From NCBI RefSeq assembly GCF_008016455.1, contig NZ_SAXU01000001.1, positions 558,001 to 622,000 of the forward strand: DNA of 64,000 bases. The letters run 5' to 3'. Every line of letters starts with the position of its first letter. Within the stretch, counting starts at the first letter, position 1. The notes under the pieces are model-generated. The model did not search any database and was not told the origin of the DNA. It saw nothing but the letters and a program-made list of their open reading frames with translations. The stretch is from Brachyspira aalborgi (GTDB taxonomy: Bacteria > Spirochaetota > Brachyspiria > Brachyspirales > Brachyspiraceae). Shown in pieces: positions 8,943 to 18,813 of the stretch. Made by a program: the position numbers and the translations under genes.

Positions 8943-10982
8943 TTATATTTTTTTATCGTCATTATTTTCGTTCATAATATCGTCCAAAGCGGAATATATA
9001 TCCGATTTAGGCTCTTCAAAAATATTATAAGGATTATTTTTCTTAACGGAATATTCTATATCGTCCAAACTCGGAATCTCTTCTACATTATCGCTATTTA
9101 TATACGAATTAACTTTTTCAGCGGAAGGCTTTTTATTATTTTCTATTAAACTTTTTTTTAATTTTACGGCTGAGATTTTTTCTTTTATATAAACTCTTAA
9201 TTTTATCATATCTTTTTTTATAGAGAAAAATAAAAATACAAATATTGAGATAAAACAAAGCCATACAAACCATTCGCCGAATCTCGTATATATTGTAATT
9301 TTATCGTTTAAAGAAACATTAGCTATCATATAATCAGGTTTCCAAAAAGGAATAGTTGATATAATTTTTCCCGAACTTGAAATATGTCCCGTTACTCCCG
9401 AATTTCCATTATGAACTAAATCTCTTCTGTTTTCTATCGCTCTAAATACCGACATATAAAAATGTTGAACTAAAGATTCATCGCTATAAGACCATGCATC
9501 TTCCGTTATTACCGCTAAAATTTGCGCTCCATTATAAACGAAATCTCTTACAAAATCTCCAAATGCGCTTTCATAACATATAAGTCCCGAAAAAGTATAA
9601 CCTTTAGGATGATTAAAAACCGTTTTTTTCTTTCCTCTATTCCACTTACTCGCTCCCGCTTTATCAAATTGTTGATACATAAAATTAATAATATTCTTAA
9701 AAGGAAAAGTATTTAAAAGAAATTCATTATCTTGAAAAGGATAAGCTTCTCCGCCTGGAACAAGTTTTATTTTAGAATATTCTTCTAAAACATTCCCGTT
9801 ATAATCTATAAACTCCATGCCGTTATAATATTCAAAAGGATTATAAGCGTTTTCGTTTGTATTTTCTTTTATTATCGTAGTTCCCAAAAGATGATAGGTT
9901 TGAGTTTTTTTTATCATATCGTATAAAATAAAAGTATTGTATATGGCTGGATATGTAGAATTGGAAGCTAATCCGTATTCGTATAATTCTCTATTTCTTG
10001 CAATATAAAATCCGTAAGAATCCATAGTAACCGATTCTGGATAAACTATCAAAGAAGGATTAGATAAAGCCGCTTCTTGCGATAATTTCGCTATTCTATT
10101 AACTGATATAGTTCCGTTTTGAGTCATTCCGTCTGGAATTTCTTCGCTTTTAAATTTATCCGATTTAAGTAAAAAGTTTTCTGCAAATCCTTGAATTCCT
10201 CCCGAATTTTTTCTAAAAGGCTCTCCTGTATAAATGCTATTCCAATAATTATTAGGGTCAAAAGATTTCTGTATTAAAGCGATTTTAGTTTTTTTTGCTC
10301 TTAATCTTTTTGACTCTTCAAGATGTAATTTTATAGCTCCATAAATTATAATCAACACTAAAGAAGAAGCCATTATTATAGCGGGCAAATAATGATTTTT
10401 ATTTTTTATTTTTTCGGCATTTAAAAGTATATAATGACTTATCATAGCGTTTGTTAGATATATTATAAAACTTATTCCCAAAAGTCCGATTGTGTCGGCT
10501 ATTTGTATAAACGGAAGAAAATTCCATTGAGAATATCCGACTATTCCCCAAGGAAATCCTAAAAATCCGATATTTCGCATATATTCCATAAAAGTAAATA
10601 CTATCGGAACGATTATAAATCTAAATTTAGGAAGTCTTTTCGATATAAAGCCGCTTAATAACATTGCAGGAAAATAAAATAAAAGGACGAGTAAAAAAAG
10701 AATTGTAAATAGAGCTAAAAAAGCTACAACCGCTTCGGTTTCTTTTAACATAAAAGCCGATACCCACATAAGCAAATAACCAAAAAAAATAAGAACGAAT
10801 ATTGCAGACGATATTATATAATATCTGATTTTTTCCGCTTTATATATAATTATAATTAAAGGCGTTAAAGCTATAAAAGATATTGGAAAAAGATTTAAAG
10901 GCGGAAAAGCGAAAGCTAAAAGTATCGCGCTTAAAACGCTTAATATGATTATTCCCGATATATACGAATTATATTTATACAC
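8943..10982 (-). CDS. lnt: Apolipoprotein N-acyltransferase
   Basis: A 679-residue inner-membrane enzyme that adds the third acyl chain to lipoproteins. The N-terminal 200 residues hold six or more membrane segments with FPWG..GYSQW typical of Lnt. The C-N hydrolase domain follows with the catalytic Glu-Lys-Cys set visible in YPESVTMDS, SKIKLVPGGEAYPF and GLICYESAF, and RAIENRRDLVHNGNSG near the end. A last transmembrane segment is followed by about 100 charged residues, longer than usual. The window has many lipoprotein genes and lolCD, consistent with its role. Confidence 0.92.
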   Translation of the reverse strand: MYKYNSYISGIIILSVLSAILLAFAFPPLNLFPISFIALTPLIIIIYKAEKIRYYIISSAIFVLIFFGYLLMWVSAFMLKETEAVVAFLALFTILFLLVLLFYFPAMLLSGFISKRLPKFRFIIVPIVFTFMEYMRNIGFLGFPWGIVGYSQWNFLPFIQIADTIGLLGISFIIYLTNAMISHYILLNAEKIKNKNHYLPAIIMASSLVLIIIYGAIKLHLEESKRLRAKKTKIALIQKSFDPNNYWNSIYTGEPFRKNSGGIQGFAENFLLKSDKFKSEEIPDGMTQNGTISVNRIAKLSQEAALSNPSLIVYPESVTMDSYGFYIARNRELYEYGLASNSTYPAIYNTFILYDMIKKTQTYHLLGTTIIKENTNENAYNPFEYYNGMEFIDYNGNVLEEYSKIKLVPGGEAYPFQDNEFLLNTFPFKNIINFMYQQFDKAGASKWNRGKKKTVFNHPKGYTFSGLICYESAFGDFVRDFVYNGAQILAVITEDAWSYSDESLVQHFYMSVFRAIENRRDLVHNGNSGVTGHISSSGKIISTIPFWKPDYMIANVSLNDKITIYTRFGEWFVWLCFISIFVFLFFSIKKDMIKLRVYIKEKISAVKLKKSLIENNKKPSAEKVNSYINSDNVEEIPSLDDIEYSVKKNNPYNIFEEPKSDIYSALDDIMNENNDDKKI

Positions 10983-11404
10983 TTAATAAATTCCTCATAT
11001 TTTTTGCATTTATTATAGATTATTTAAGATAAAAATGCAAAATATTAAATAAGTGGATTTTATTAAAAATTAATTACTTCAGAAGATACTTCGCAATGAC
11101 GAGTAGAAGTTCAAAAAAAATAATAAAAAAAGTTCTTGACTTTTTTTAAAATTTTGTTATCTTATAAATAGACTAGTTAAAGAGTTTAATTTTATGAATA
11201 ATAAATTTTGCATTAAATTCCAGACAGACATGGCATTATTCTGTCCTTTTTCTATTGCAATTTATAAATTCTATATTTTATCTATATAAGAAATATATTC
11301 TACATTTAGTTAATCCAATTTTAACTTTGTATAACCTATCTGGAAATATTTCTCGACTGTTTATAAATAAAAAAATTAATATTTTCATAAAAGGAGTATA
11401 AATT
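10983..11404. other. Gene-free stretch with promoter-like and hairpin signals
   Basis: This 422-bp gap holds a remnant of the GTCATTGCGAAG repeat family (about 11085-11108, reverse strand), a promoter-like pair at 11136-11163, a possible 30-codon ORF from the ATG at 11194 without a ribosome site, and a small hairpin. In the hairpin GACAGA (11223-11228) pairs with TCTGTC (11240-11245) before CTTTTTC. The last could act as an attenuator upstream of the lipoprotein gene. No gene is supported. Confidence 0.4.
11136..11163 (+). promoter_or_regulatory. Probable promoter for the small lipoprotein genes
   Basis: TTGACT (11136-11141), a 16-bp spacer and TATCTT (11158-11163). The lipoprotein ATG is 240 bp downstream, leaving a long leader that contains the hairpin at 11223-11245. 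Confidence 0.5.
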
Positions 11405-11719
11405 ATGAAATTTAAATTATCTATCATTATTTTTACAATTATTTTAAGCATATTTTATTTTCAAATGGTTTCTTGTAAAAGCAATGAAGACCCACAGACC
11501 CTGCAGCCAGTTTATTCCAATTATCCCGTTTATTCAAATTATACAGGAGAGTTAATTATTAATAATTACATGCCTTCAGTGTATGATATAATCAAACATC
11601 CATATAGACGCTTTAAAGTCGATACCAAAGAATATAGCATTATGGTTCAATCGGATATTGATAAATTAAATAATCTTACAAATAAAGATTATTTAGGTAA
11701 AAATATAACATTAAATTAA
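11405..11719 (+). CDS. Small lipoprotein, unknown function
   Basis: A 104-residue protein preceded by AAAGGAGTATAAATT. The signal peptide ends in FQMVSC with a lipobox cysteine at about residue 24, after which a short polar mature part of about 80 residues contains a VYSNYPVYSNY duplication. It is probably anchored at the outer membrane or periplasmic face. It shares its setting with the next small lipoprotein, 37 bp downstream. No family recognised. Confidence 0.7.
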   Translation: MKFKLSIIIFTIILSIFYFQMVSCKSNEDPQTLQPVYSNYPVYSNYTGELIINNYMPSVYDIIKHPYRRFKVDTKEYSIMVQSDIDKLNNLTNKDYLGKNITLN

Positions 11720-11756
11720 CTTTTATATTTATTAATAAAAATTTAAGGAGTTTAAA

Positions 11757-12004
11757 ATGAAATTAAAAATATGTATAATAATTTTTTATTGTTTATTAAT
11801 TCTTGCATGTAAGAGCGTTAAAGAGCCAGATTATATAGAATTGATAGGAGAATTAACGCCAGGCGGAAGAGGAAGACTTACTTTAGAAGTATTTGTGTAT
11901 AAGCGTGTAGAAAATATGATATTTATTATTTATATTTTCCTCATACCGATGGAATAAGTTGGTATGGTGGAGATTATGATGGGCTTCCTTTTTGTAAAAA
12001 ATAA
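11757..12004 (+). pseudogene. Small lipoprotein gene with a frameshift
   Basis: After TTTAAGGAG the ATG at 11757 opens a lipoprotein (signal ending LLILAC). The annotated frame stops at 11957 with an implausible hydrophobic tail. Adding one A to the AAAA run at 11911-11914 restores a plausible polar ending (KYDIYYLYFPHTDG, then GGDYDGLPFCKK) stopping at 12004. The intact protein would be about 82 residues. It is either a slipped homopolymer or an assembly error. Confidence 0.6.
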
Positions 12005-12173
12005 CATAAATTTTATTTCTAAAAAACATTGCAATCCGTATTTAAATAAAGTCAATCTTAAAATAAAATTTTATTATGTTTTAATAGAATTTTAATATAA
12101 TATCAATTATTGATTTTTTACATTAATTAAATTAAAATATTTGCATTATATAAATAATTGGAGTATTTTATAA

Positions 12174-12785
12174 ATGAACGGTATTTTTAATGCGGATACT
12201 TTAATAAATGCGGCTATGACTCTATGTTGGATAGGACTTTTAATTTCTTCCGTAATGGCATTAACGATAATAGTCGATAGATTTATTTATTTCACAAAAA
12301 TAAAATCTTTAGACGATTCTTTATCTCAAAAAATTGTCTCTCTTATAAAAGAAAATGAAATAAAAACGGCTATAGCTTTATGCGAAACGAGTAAATCTCC
12401 TCTATCGAATATTATAATCGCAGGATTAAATAATTCAAAAGCTTCAAAAGAATATATGCAAAGTCAGGCAAATAAAGAACTTCCAAAATTAGAAAGATTT
12501 ATAGCGGCTCTTTCTACAATTTCTACGGTAGCTCCGTTGCTTGGGCTTCTTGGAACAATACTTGGAATGATTCAATCTTTTGCCGTTATCTCTACCGTTG
12601 GAAGCGGACGCCCTATTGCTTTGGCTTCGGGAATAGCAAACGCTCTACTAACTACGGCGGCTGGACTTATAATCGCGATTCCTTCGGTTGTATTTTATAA
12701 TTATTTTGTAAACGCGGTAAATAAAAAAATATTATTTATGGAAAACTTATCAAATGAAATATCCGATTTTTTGGATAAAAATTAA
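12174..12785 (+). CDS. MotA/TolQ/ExbB proton-channel family protein
   Basis: 203 residues with three membrane segments, one N-terminal and a C-terminal pair, and the family motif TVAPLLGLLGTILGMIQSF plus SGIANALLTTAAGL. These proteins form the proton-driven motor part of ExbBD/TolQR complexes. The usual ExbD/TolR partner is absent: the next gene, 3 bp downstream, is a CNNM/CBS membrane protein. The start follows AATTGGAG. Family sure, partner unknown. Confidence 0.85.
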   Translation: MNGIFNADTLINAAMTLCWIGLLISSVMALTIIVDRFIYFTKIKSLDDSLSQKIVSLIKENEIKTAIALCETSKSPLSNIIIAGLNNSKASKEYMQSQANKELPKLERFIAALSTISTVAPLLGLLGTILGMIQSFAVISTVGSGRPIALASGIANALLTTAAGLIIAIPSVVFYNYFVNAVNKKILFMENLSNEISDFLDKN

Positions 12786-12788
12786 TTT

Positions 12789-14048
12789 ATGGATTTTTTA
12801 ATTATAATAATTTTGATTATCTTAAACGGCGTATTTGCTATGTCGGAAATAGCCATAATATCGGCAAGAAAATCTTCTTTAATGAAAGAAAGCAAAGAAG
12901 GAAATAAAAATGCAAAAACCGCTCTTTCTCTTGCAAATCAACCCGACAAATTTTTATCGACTATTCAAATAGGAATAACTTTAATAGGAATATTGACGGG
13001 AATTTATTCGGGAGATACGATTGCAAAAGAATTATCAAATATTTTAATAAAAATAAATATTCCTACAATTTACGCTTCTTCAATATCAAAAATAATTGTT
13101 GTAGCTCTTGTTACTTATCTCACTTTAATATTTGGAGAGTTAGTTCCAAAAAGACTCGCAATGATTATGCCCGAAAAAATAGCAAAAGCCGTTGCAAGTC
13201 CAATGAATATATTGTCGAAAATCGGCGCTCCTTTCGTTTGGATACTTTCAAAAAGCGCTTTAATAGTTTCAAAAATTTTGGGAATAAAAGACGATAAAAA
13301 TCCTATAACCGAAGAAGAAATTAAATCTATGGTTGAAGAAGGAAAACAAGTAGGCGAAGTAAAAGAAGTCGAGCAAGATATTATAGAGAGAGCGTTCTTT
13401 TTAGGAGATAGAAAAATAGAATCGATAATGACGCACAGAAGCGATATAGTTTGTTTAGATATTAATATGAGTGTAGATGAAATTAAAAAAATAATATCTA
13501 AAAATCCATTTTCAAATTATCCTCTTATAGATAAAAATTTGGATAATATTATTGGAATTTTAAGAATAACCGATATATTCGATAAATTAAACGGAAAAAT
13601 AAAAATAGAAAAATTCGCTAAAAAAGTTAATTACTTTCATAACAATATGGAAGTTTATTTAGTTTTAGAAGAAATGAAAAAGAATAATATAAAAATAGGA
13701 TTTATCTCTGACGAGTTTGGAAATATTGACGGAATGATAACTCAAAGCGATATATTTGACGCTTTAGTCGGTTCGATTAGCGAAAGCAAAGAAAACAAAG
13801 ATATAAAAGAGAGAAAAAACGGAGGTTGGTTTGTCGATGGACAATGCCCGATTTACGATTTTTTAGAATATTTTGAAATTGACGATGAAACAGTTTCAAA
13901 TAATTATAATACTATAAGCGGACTTATACTTGAAATATTGCAGCATATTCCTTTAGAAGGAGAATCTATAAAATGGAAAAATTTAAATATTGAAATTGTC
14001 GATATGGACGGAGCGAGAATAGACAAAATTATAGTTAAGAAAATCTAA
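12789..14048 (+). CDS. CNNM/HlyC-CorC family membrane protein with CBS domains (TlyC-like)
   Basis: A 419-residue protein with an N-terminal DUF21 (CNNM) membrane domain of about 190 residues (GELVPKRLAM motif), then two CBS domains (MTHRSDIVCLD.., VYLVLEEMK.. DGMITQSDIFDALVG), then a CorC_HlyC C-terminal domain (ISGLILEILQHIPLEGE). The family is linked to magnesium or cobalt export; older names in spirochaetes call it a haemolysin without proof. It is translated in tandem with the ExbB-like gene and ends at a shared bidirectional terminator. Confidence 0.88.
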   Translation: MDFLIIIILIILNGVFAMSEIAIISARKSSLMKESKEGNKNAKTALSLANQPDKFLSTIQIGITLIGILTGIYSGDTIAKELSNILIKINIPTIYASSISKIIVVALVTYLTLIFGELVPKRLAMIMPEKIAKAVASPMNILSKIGAPFVWILSKSALIVSKILGIKDDKNPITEEEIKSMVEEGKQVGEVKEVEQDIIERAFFLGDRKIESIMTHRSDIVCLDINMSVDEIKKIISKNPFSNYPLIDKNLDNIIGILRITDIFDKLNGKIKIEKFAKKVNYFHNNMEVYLVLEEMKKNNIKIGFISDEFGNIDGMITQSDIFDALVGSISESKENKDIKERKNGGWFVDGQCPIYDFLEYFEIDDETVSNNYNTISGLILEILQHIPLEGESIKWKNLNIEIVDMDGARIDKIIVKKI

Positions 14049-14093
14049 ACTTCAATATTATAATTTTTCTTATTTATTTAATTAATAAAAATT

Positions 14094-14126
14094 AAAAAAG
14101 TAAGATTAATAACTTTTTACTTTTTT
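14094..14126. terminator. Bidirectional terminator between converging genes
   Basis: AAAAAAGTAA (14094-14103) pairs with TTACTTTTTT (14117-14126), giving a T-run on either strand. It serves the CNNM gene on the plus strand and includes the stop codon of the ATPase on the minus strand. Confidence 0.7.
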
Positions 14127-16756
14127 GATGCAAATCTTTCAAATATTTTTAATACTTCCGAAGCTATTATAACAATAAAAGCCATTCCTATAATCTTTAT
14201 CCAAGCGTTAAAACTTAAAGGAATCGTATTGAAAAATCCGCCTGCATATTGAACGGCGAGTATTTGCAATATAAAAGTTCCTAACATAGAAAAAAGCATT
14301 AATTTATTATCAAAAAAATGTTTAAATATGCTGTCAAATCCTAATTCTCTGCTATTGAAAGAATTGAATATTTGAAACATAACAAACATAACAAATAAAA
14401 CCGTTGAGCGTTCGTTTTCCGCCACATTTAATATATTTAATTTGCTTTGAATCATAAATAATATAATCATAATGATTCCCGAATATATTATTTTTCCAAA
14501 CATTTTTTTAGTCACTATATTAGCGTTTCTTTTTGTCGGTTTTCTATTCATTAAATCGCCTCTTATAGGCTCAAGTCCCAAAGCTATTGCGGGAGGTCCG
14601 TCCATAATTATATTTATCCATAATAATTGTATTGCAGTAAATGGAGCTTTAAGTCCCGTTAAAGTCGATAATAAAACTACAATAACCGAAGCAAAATTAA
14701 CCGTAAGCTGAAATTGAATAAATCTCTGAAAATTATCGTATATTCCCCTACCCCATTGAACCGCTTTAACTATTGTGGCAAAAGAATCGTCAAGCAAAAC
14801 TATATCGCTCGCTTCTTTTGAAACTTCCGTTCCCGTTATTCCCATAGCGACTCCGACATCGGCGTTTTTTATCGCGGGAGCGTCATTTATTCCATCTCCT
14901 GTAACGGCGACTACATTTCCCATACTTTTTATAGTATTAACGACTCGCATTTTTATAGTTGGCGTGCTTCTCGCTATAACCGATATTTTATCGATATTAT
15001 TTTTAAGCTCTTCATCGTTCATAGCTTCTATATCTTTAGCTTCAAAAATTAAACTATTTTCGTTTAACATTTTTAACTCTCTTGCAATCGCTCTTGCCGT
15101 TACAATATTATCTCCCGTAAGCATTTTTATATTAATTCCCGCGCTTCTACATTGATTAACCGCGTCATAAACTTCTTTTCTTACGGGGTCCGAAATTGCT
15201 ACAAAACCGTCATAAATTAAATTGCTTTCCAAATCCGCTCTATTATTTTCAACGGACTCCGAAACCGTTTTATGAGCGAATGCGATAACTCTTTTAGCTT
15301 CGTCTTGAAATTTTTCAATAGTTTTTTCTATATCTTTTTTTTCTTCTTCGTTTATATTACACATAGAAATTATTTTTTCGGGGCTTCCTTTAGTAAATAC
15401 AAAATATTCTCCGTTAATTTCCGATACTGTAGTCATATTTTTTGTATCTGAAGAAAAAGGATATTCAAATATTATTTTTGATTTTTCTCTTATCTCTTTA
15501 TAATTAAAACCCGATTTATTCGCTCCAACCAATAAAGCGCATTCTGTAGGATTTCCTAAAAATTTAATAGCGTTATCTTTATAATTAATATCCGCTGTAG
15601 AATTGATGCAAAAATTTTCTATTATTTTTTGATTCTTTATATTTTCAGGCTCTATATATTCTCCGTTTATATATAATTTATTTAAAGTCATTTTATTTTC
15701 CGTCAATGTCCCCGTTTTGTCGGAACATATAACATTTACGCTTCCGATAGTTTCGCAGGCAACCATTTTTTTTACCAAAGCTTTTTGTTTAGCCATTTTA
15801 ATAATATTTATTGAAAGAGAGACGGCGACAATCGTTGGCAAACCTTCGGGAACTGAAGCGACTATTAAAACTATGCTAGTAATAAAAGCTTCGGATATAT
15901 TTACAAAATTAGCTTCGCCTATTCTAATAAAATTAATCAACTGTATAATAAAAACTATAGCGGCTGCGAATATTCCAATTAAAGCGATTTTCTTTCCTAA
16001 TTCTGCAAGTTTTTCTTGTAAAGGAGTAGAAGTTTTTTTAGTAGACGATAATTCTCGAGCGATTTTTCCAAACTCTGTGCTATCGCCAACCGAAGTTATT
16101 ACCATTTTACCGTTTCCTGTAGCGACAAAAGAACCAGAATAAGCCATATTTACTCTTTCGGCAACGGGAACTTTTTCGTCTGTAAATATAGCATCGCAAT
16201 TTTTTTCAACCGTTTCGCTTTCTCCCGTAAGCGCGGATTCGTCTATATGCAAAGATACGCTTTCAAGAAGCCTGCCATCGGCTGGAAGTTTATTTCCCGT
16301 TTCTATAAAAGCGATATCTCCGACAAGCAAATCTTTTTGATTTATTATTTCCAAGTTTCCGTTCCTTATAACTTTTACTCTTATATCTTCGTTTATTTTA
16401 TTTAAAGCCTCAAACGCCTTTGCGCTTTTGCCTTCCATTACTACGGTTATAATTACGGATAATGAAATGGCGATAAATATTCCCAAACATTCAAAAATAT
16501 CAAAATGCCCGCCATTTAAATAATTAACCGTATTTACTCCGATTGCAATTAAGCCTGCAAATATAAGCATTAATATCATAGGCTCTTTTAGAGATTCCAA
16601 TATTTTGCCAAATAATGAAATTCCTTTTTCTTTTGTAAAACTGTTTTTCCCGTATTTTTCTAAACTTAATTTTTTTGTTTCTTCCGTTAGTCCAATTTTA
16701 GGATTAATATTAAGCTCTTTTAATACATCCTCTTTTGTTCCTAAAAATTCATTCAT
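14117..16756 (-). CDS. P-type cation-transporting ATPase (P2A-like), probably Mn2+/Ca2+ export
   Basis: An 879-residue P-type ATPase: actuator TGES (ALTGESETVEK), phosphorylation motif CSDKTGTLTENK, MLTGDN, and TGDGINDAPA, with cation-site segments resembling PMCA/SERCA (VASVPEGLPT and LLWINIIMDGPPA). It uses ATP to extrude divalent cations across the inner membrane. Sequence alone would say calcium, but the transcript leader is a yybP-ykoY manganese riboswitch, so manganese export is the better guess. The start has AAGGAGAATTTTT before ATG. Confidence 0.92.
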   Translation of the reverse strand: MNEFLGTKEDVLKELNINPKIGLTEETKKLSLEKYGKNSFTKEKGISLFGKILESLKEPMILMLIFAGLIAIGVNTVNYLNGGHFDIFECLGIFIAISLSVIITVVMEGKSAKAFEALNKINEDIRVKVIRNGNLEIINQKDLLVGDIAFIETGNKLPADGRLLESVSLHIDESALTGESETVEKNCDAIFTDEKVPVAERVNMAYSGSFVATGNGKMVITSVGDSTEFGKIARELSSTKKTSTPLQEKLAELGKKIALIGIFAAAIVFIIQLINFIRIGEANFVNISEAFITSIVLIVASVPEGLPTIVAVSLSINIIKMAKQKALVKKMVACETIGSVNVICSDKTGTLTENKMTLNKLYINGEYIEPENIKNQKIIENFCINSTADINYKDNAIKFLGNPTECALLVGANKSGFNYKEIREKSKIIFEYPFSSDTKNMTTVSEINGEYFVFTKGSPEKIISMCNINEEEKKDIEKTIEKFQDEAKRVIAFAHKTVSESVENNRADLESNLIYDGFVAISDPVRKEVYDAVNQCRSAGINIKMLTGDNIVTARAIARELKMLNENSLIFEAKDIEAMNDEELKNNIDKISVIARSTPTIKMRVVNTIKSMGNVVAVTGDGINDAPAIKNADVGVAMGITGTEVSKEASDIVLLDDSFATIVKAVQWGRGIYDNFQRFIQFQLTVNFASVIVVLLSTLTGLKAPFTAIQLLWINIIMDGPPAIALGLEPIRGDLMNRKPTKRNANIVTKKMFGKIIYSGIIMIILFMIQSKLNILNVAENERSTVLFVMFVMFQIFNSFNSRELGFDSIFKHFFDNKLMLFSMLGTFILQILAVQYAGGFFNTIPLSFNAWIKIIGMAFIVIIASEVLKIFERFASKK

Positions 16757-16793
16757 AAAAAATTCTCCTTTTAATTAAACTATTTTTAAGCAT

Positions 16794-16960
16794 AAAAAAG
16801 ACTCAAATATAAATAAGCTTACAAATTATAATTTACAAACTTATTTATACCCGAGTCTCATTAATTAAGGCTAGCCAAACCCTGCTTTTCAAGGGCTGCG
16901 ATTGTTGACTTCGCCACGCAAAATTAATTGCGTCAACTACTCCCTCTTGAGTATTTTTTA
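16794..16960 (-). promoter_or_regulatory. yybP-ykoY manganese riboswitch with terminator, upstream of the P-type ATPase
   Basis: Read on the minus strand, the leader shows the family signature GGGAGTAG (+ strand 16939-16946), then GTCAACA, a GC-rich region (CAGCCCTTG, GCAGGG, GGCTAGCC), and GAGACTC. The last segment is also the 5' arm of a long hairpin: GACTC/GAGTC (16853-16857 with 16800-16804), extended by ATAAATAAG/CTTATTTAT and followed by TTTTTT (16794-16799). The aptamer's closing stem and the terminator share the GAGACTC segment, so Mn2+ binding should disrupt the terminator and switch the exporter on. Arrangement seen; ligand from family knowledge. Confidence 0.85.
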
Positions 16961-16975
16961 ATTTATGTAGAATAA

Positions 16976-17003
16976 ATTATATTATATAATAAAATAATGT
17001 CAA
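16976..17003 (-). promoter_or_regulatory. Promoter of the riboswitch-ATPase transcript
   Basis: On the minus strand TTGACA (17003-16998), 16 bp, TATAAT (16981-16976). Transcription would begin about 20 nt before the conserved riboswitch core. Confidence 0.7.
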
Positions 17004-17129
17004 TAGTTAAATGATAGAATAAAAATTAATTATTGAATTTATGTAGTATTTTTTAGCCTATGATATTGTAAAAAATATTTTTTAATTATTCTATTTTTAA
17101 ATAAATTTATTAATTAATATTTACTATTT

Positions 17130-17541
17130 AGAAAATTTACTTCTAAAATTATCTATCCATTTTCTAATCGGTAATAAACCAAGTAATCCTATTTATAACC
17201 TCATTAAAAATTGAAATAATATTATTTATCATTTTTTCTAATTTATTATTTTTATCTTCAATAATATAATTACTAAACGATTTATAAATTGAAAATCATT
17301 ATAATATTTTTCACTTAAATCATAATTAATATAATATAAATTGCTTTGGTTTCTTTCAAATAATTTTTTATTTAATTAAAATAATTAAGCGTTAAATCAA
17401 TTCTTTCGGCAAATGCGTATTTGTATATTTTAGCTTTATTTATATCGTTAATTATGTCTCCAGTGTATTTTGTGGTAGATATTTAAAATAATCGAATTTA
17501 TTAGAATGTAAATATTCCATTGTTATAACTTTTCTTTTCAT
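17130..17541 (-). pseudogene. Unidentified gene remnant
   Basis: Minus-strand fragments in different frames read as protein-like: a 29-codon start at 17541 (MKRKVITMEYLHSNKFDYF...), then INKAKIYKYAFAERIDLTLNYF in another frame, then further pieces near 17330-17140. Several stops and frame changes separate them. No family recognised. Confidence 0.35.
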
Positions 17542-17694
17542 TAAAATATCCAATATGTCGCACGATAAGAGTTTGTTATAATAAATTTTATTGGTATATA
17601 TTTTATAATTTTATAAAAATATTAATTTAATAATATTTGTGTTTATTTATAAAATGATATTATATTATAGTTAAAATTATTTAAGAAAAAAATA

Positions 17695-18789
17695 ATGTTG
17701 TCATTTGAAGTTAAAAAGTTATTTGGTAAATTTAATTACAAATTTAAACTAAAAAAGTAGGATTACCATATTAACTAGCCCCAATGGTTTTGGTAAAACT
17801 ACCATATTAAAATGTTTATAGGTGTTTACTGATATTAATAAAATTGAATATTTTGATAAATTAGAATTTGAAGAAATACAAATAAACATTAATTCTTTTA
17901 TTTTATTAAAAGATGGAATAAATATGATAATAAGCTATAATAAAGATAAGATTGATAATTTGAAAGATGCAATAAAATTTCATAATATAAGTGTAGAAAA
18001 AAAGAAAAAAGAATTCTATGGGTTTTTATACTATGGCGGAAACATTTAATAGTGAAAGAGGAAGAAGTAAAAGCACAAAAAGCCAATTCTGGATTGCAAT
18101 ATATTAAGCGAATTGAAAAAATATAGAAAAAATCTATTATATAAAAGATGATAGATTATTTAATAAACAATATATAGAGTAGATAGCACTTATCCAATTA
18201 GACTATTTAGAAATAAAGAAGAAATAACTAATAAAGAATTTGAAGATAAAAAAATGATATGAATAAAAAATTAAGTATATTATATAATTATGGGTTATTT
18301 AGTAATATAGACGAAATAAATTTTAAGTTTAAAAAGAAATATTCTGGAGCATTAAAGGTATATTTTGATGACTTTGATAAAAAATATAACATATACAAAG
18401 AACTTATAGAAAAATTAGATACTTTTACTAATATAGTTAATAAAAAATTATATTATAAAAAAATAAGGATTTCTAAAAATGATGGAATACAAATATTTTC
18501 TGATAATGATAATGAAATAAAATTAAGCGATTTATCTTCTGGTGAAAAACAGGAAATTATATTATTTTTTGAACTTATATTTTCTACTGATAAAATCATA
18601 ATGATGCTAATAGATGAACCAGAATTATCTTTGCATGTAGCTTGGTAAAAAAGATTTATTGACGATTTATTTAATATAATAAAAAATAAGAATATAAGTA
18701 TTATAATTTCTACTCATTCTCCATATATCATATGGAAATATAAAGAAAATCAAATAGATTTAGGAGAATTACACAAAAATGCAAAATAA
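17695..18789 (+). pseudogene. AAA-type (RecF/SMC-like) ATPase, degraded
   Basis: ATP-binding motifs are all visible but scattered over frames. The Walker A region SPNGFGKTTILK lies at about 17783-17812 in a frame shifted from the ATG at 17695. An in-frame TAG at 17819-17821 separates it from the next 75 codons. After more breaks, a 130-codon piece from 18259 contains the LSSGEKQE signature and Walker B LIDEPELSLH, then TAA at 18646, then ISTHSPYII (H-loop). This matches the AAA_15/AAA_21 ATPases common in phage-defence and abortive-infection loci. The gene is dead as written. Confidence 0.75.
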
Positions 18790-18813
18790 TAATATACCAG
18801 AAAGTCCTCTATT

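Noticed and set aside
14472-16142. Several plus-strand ORFs of 79-141 codons opposite the P-type ATPase
   Set aside because: No ribosome sites or motifs; they mirror the ATPase coding frame.
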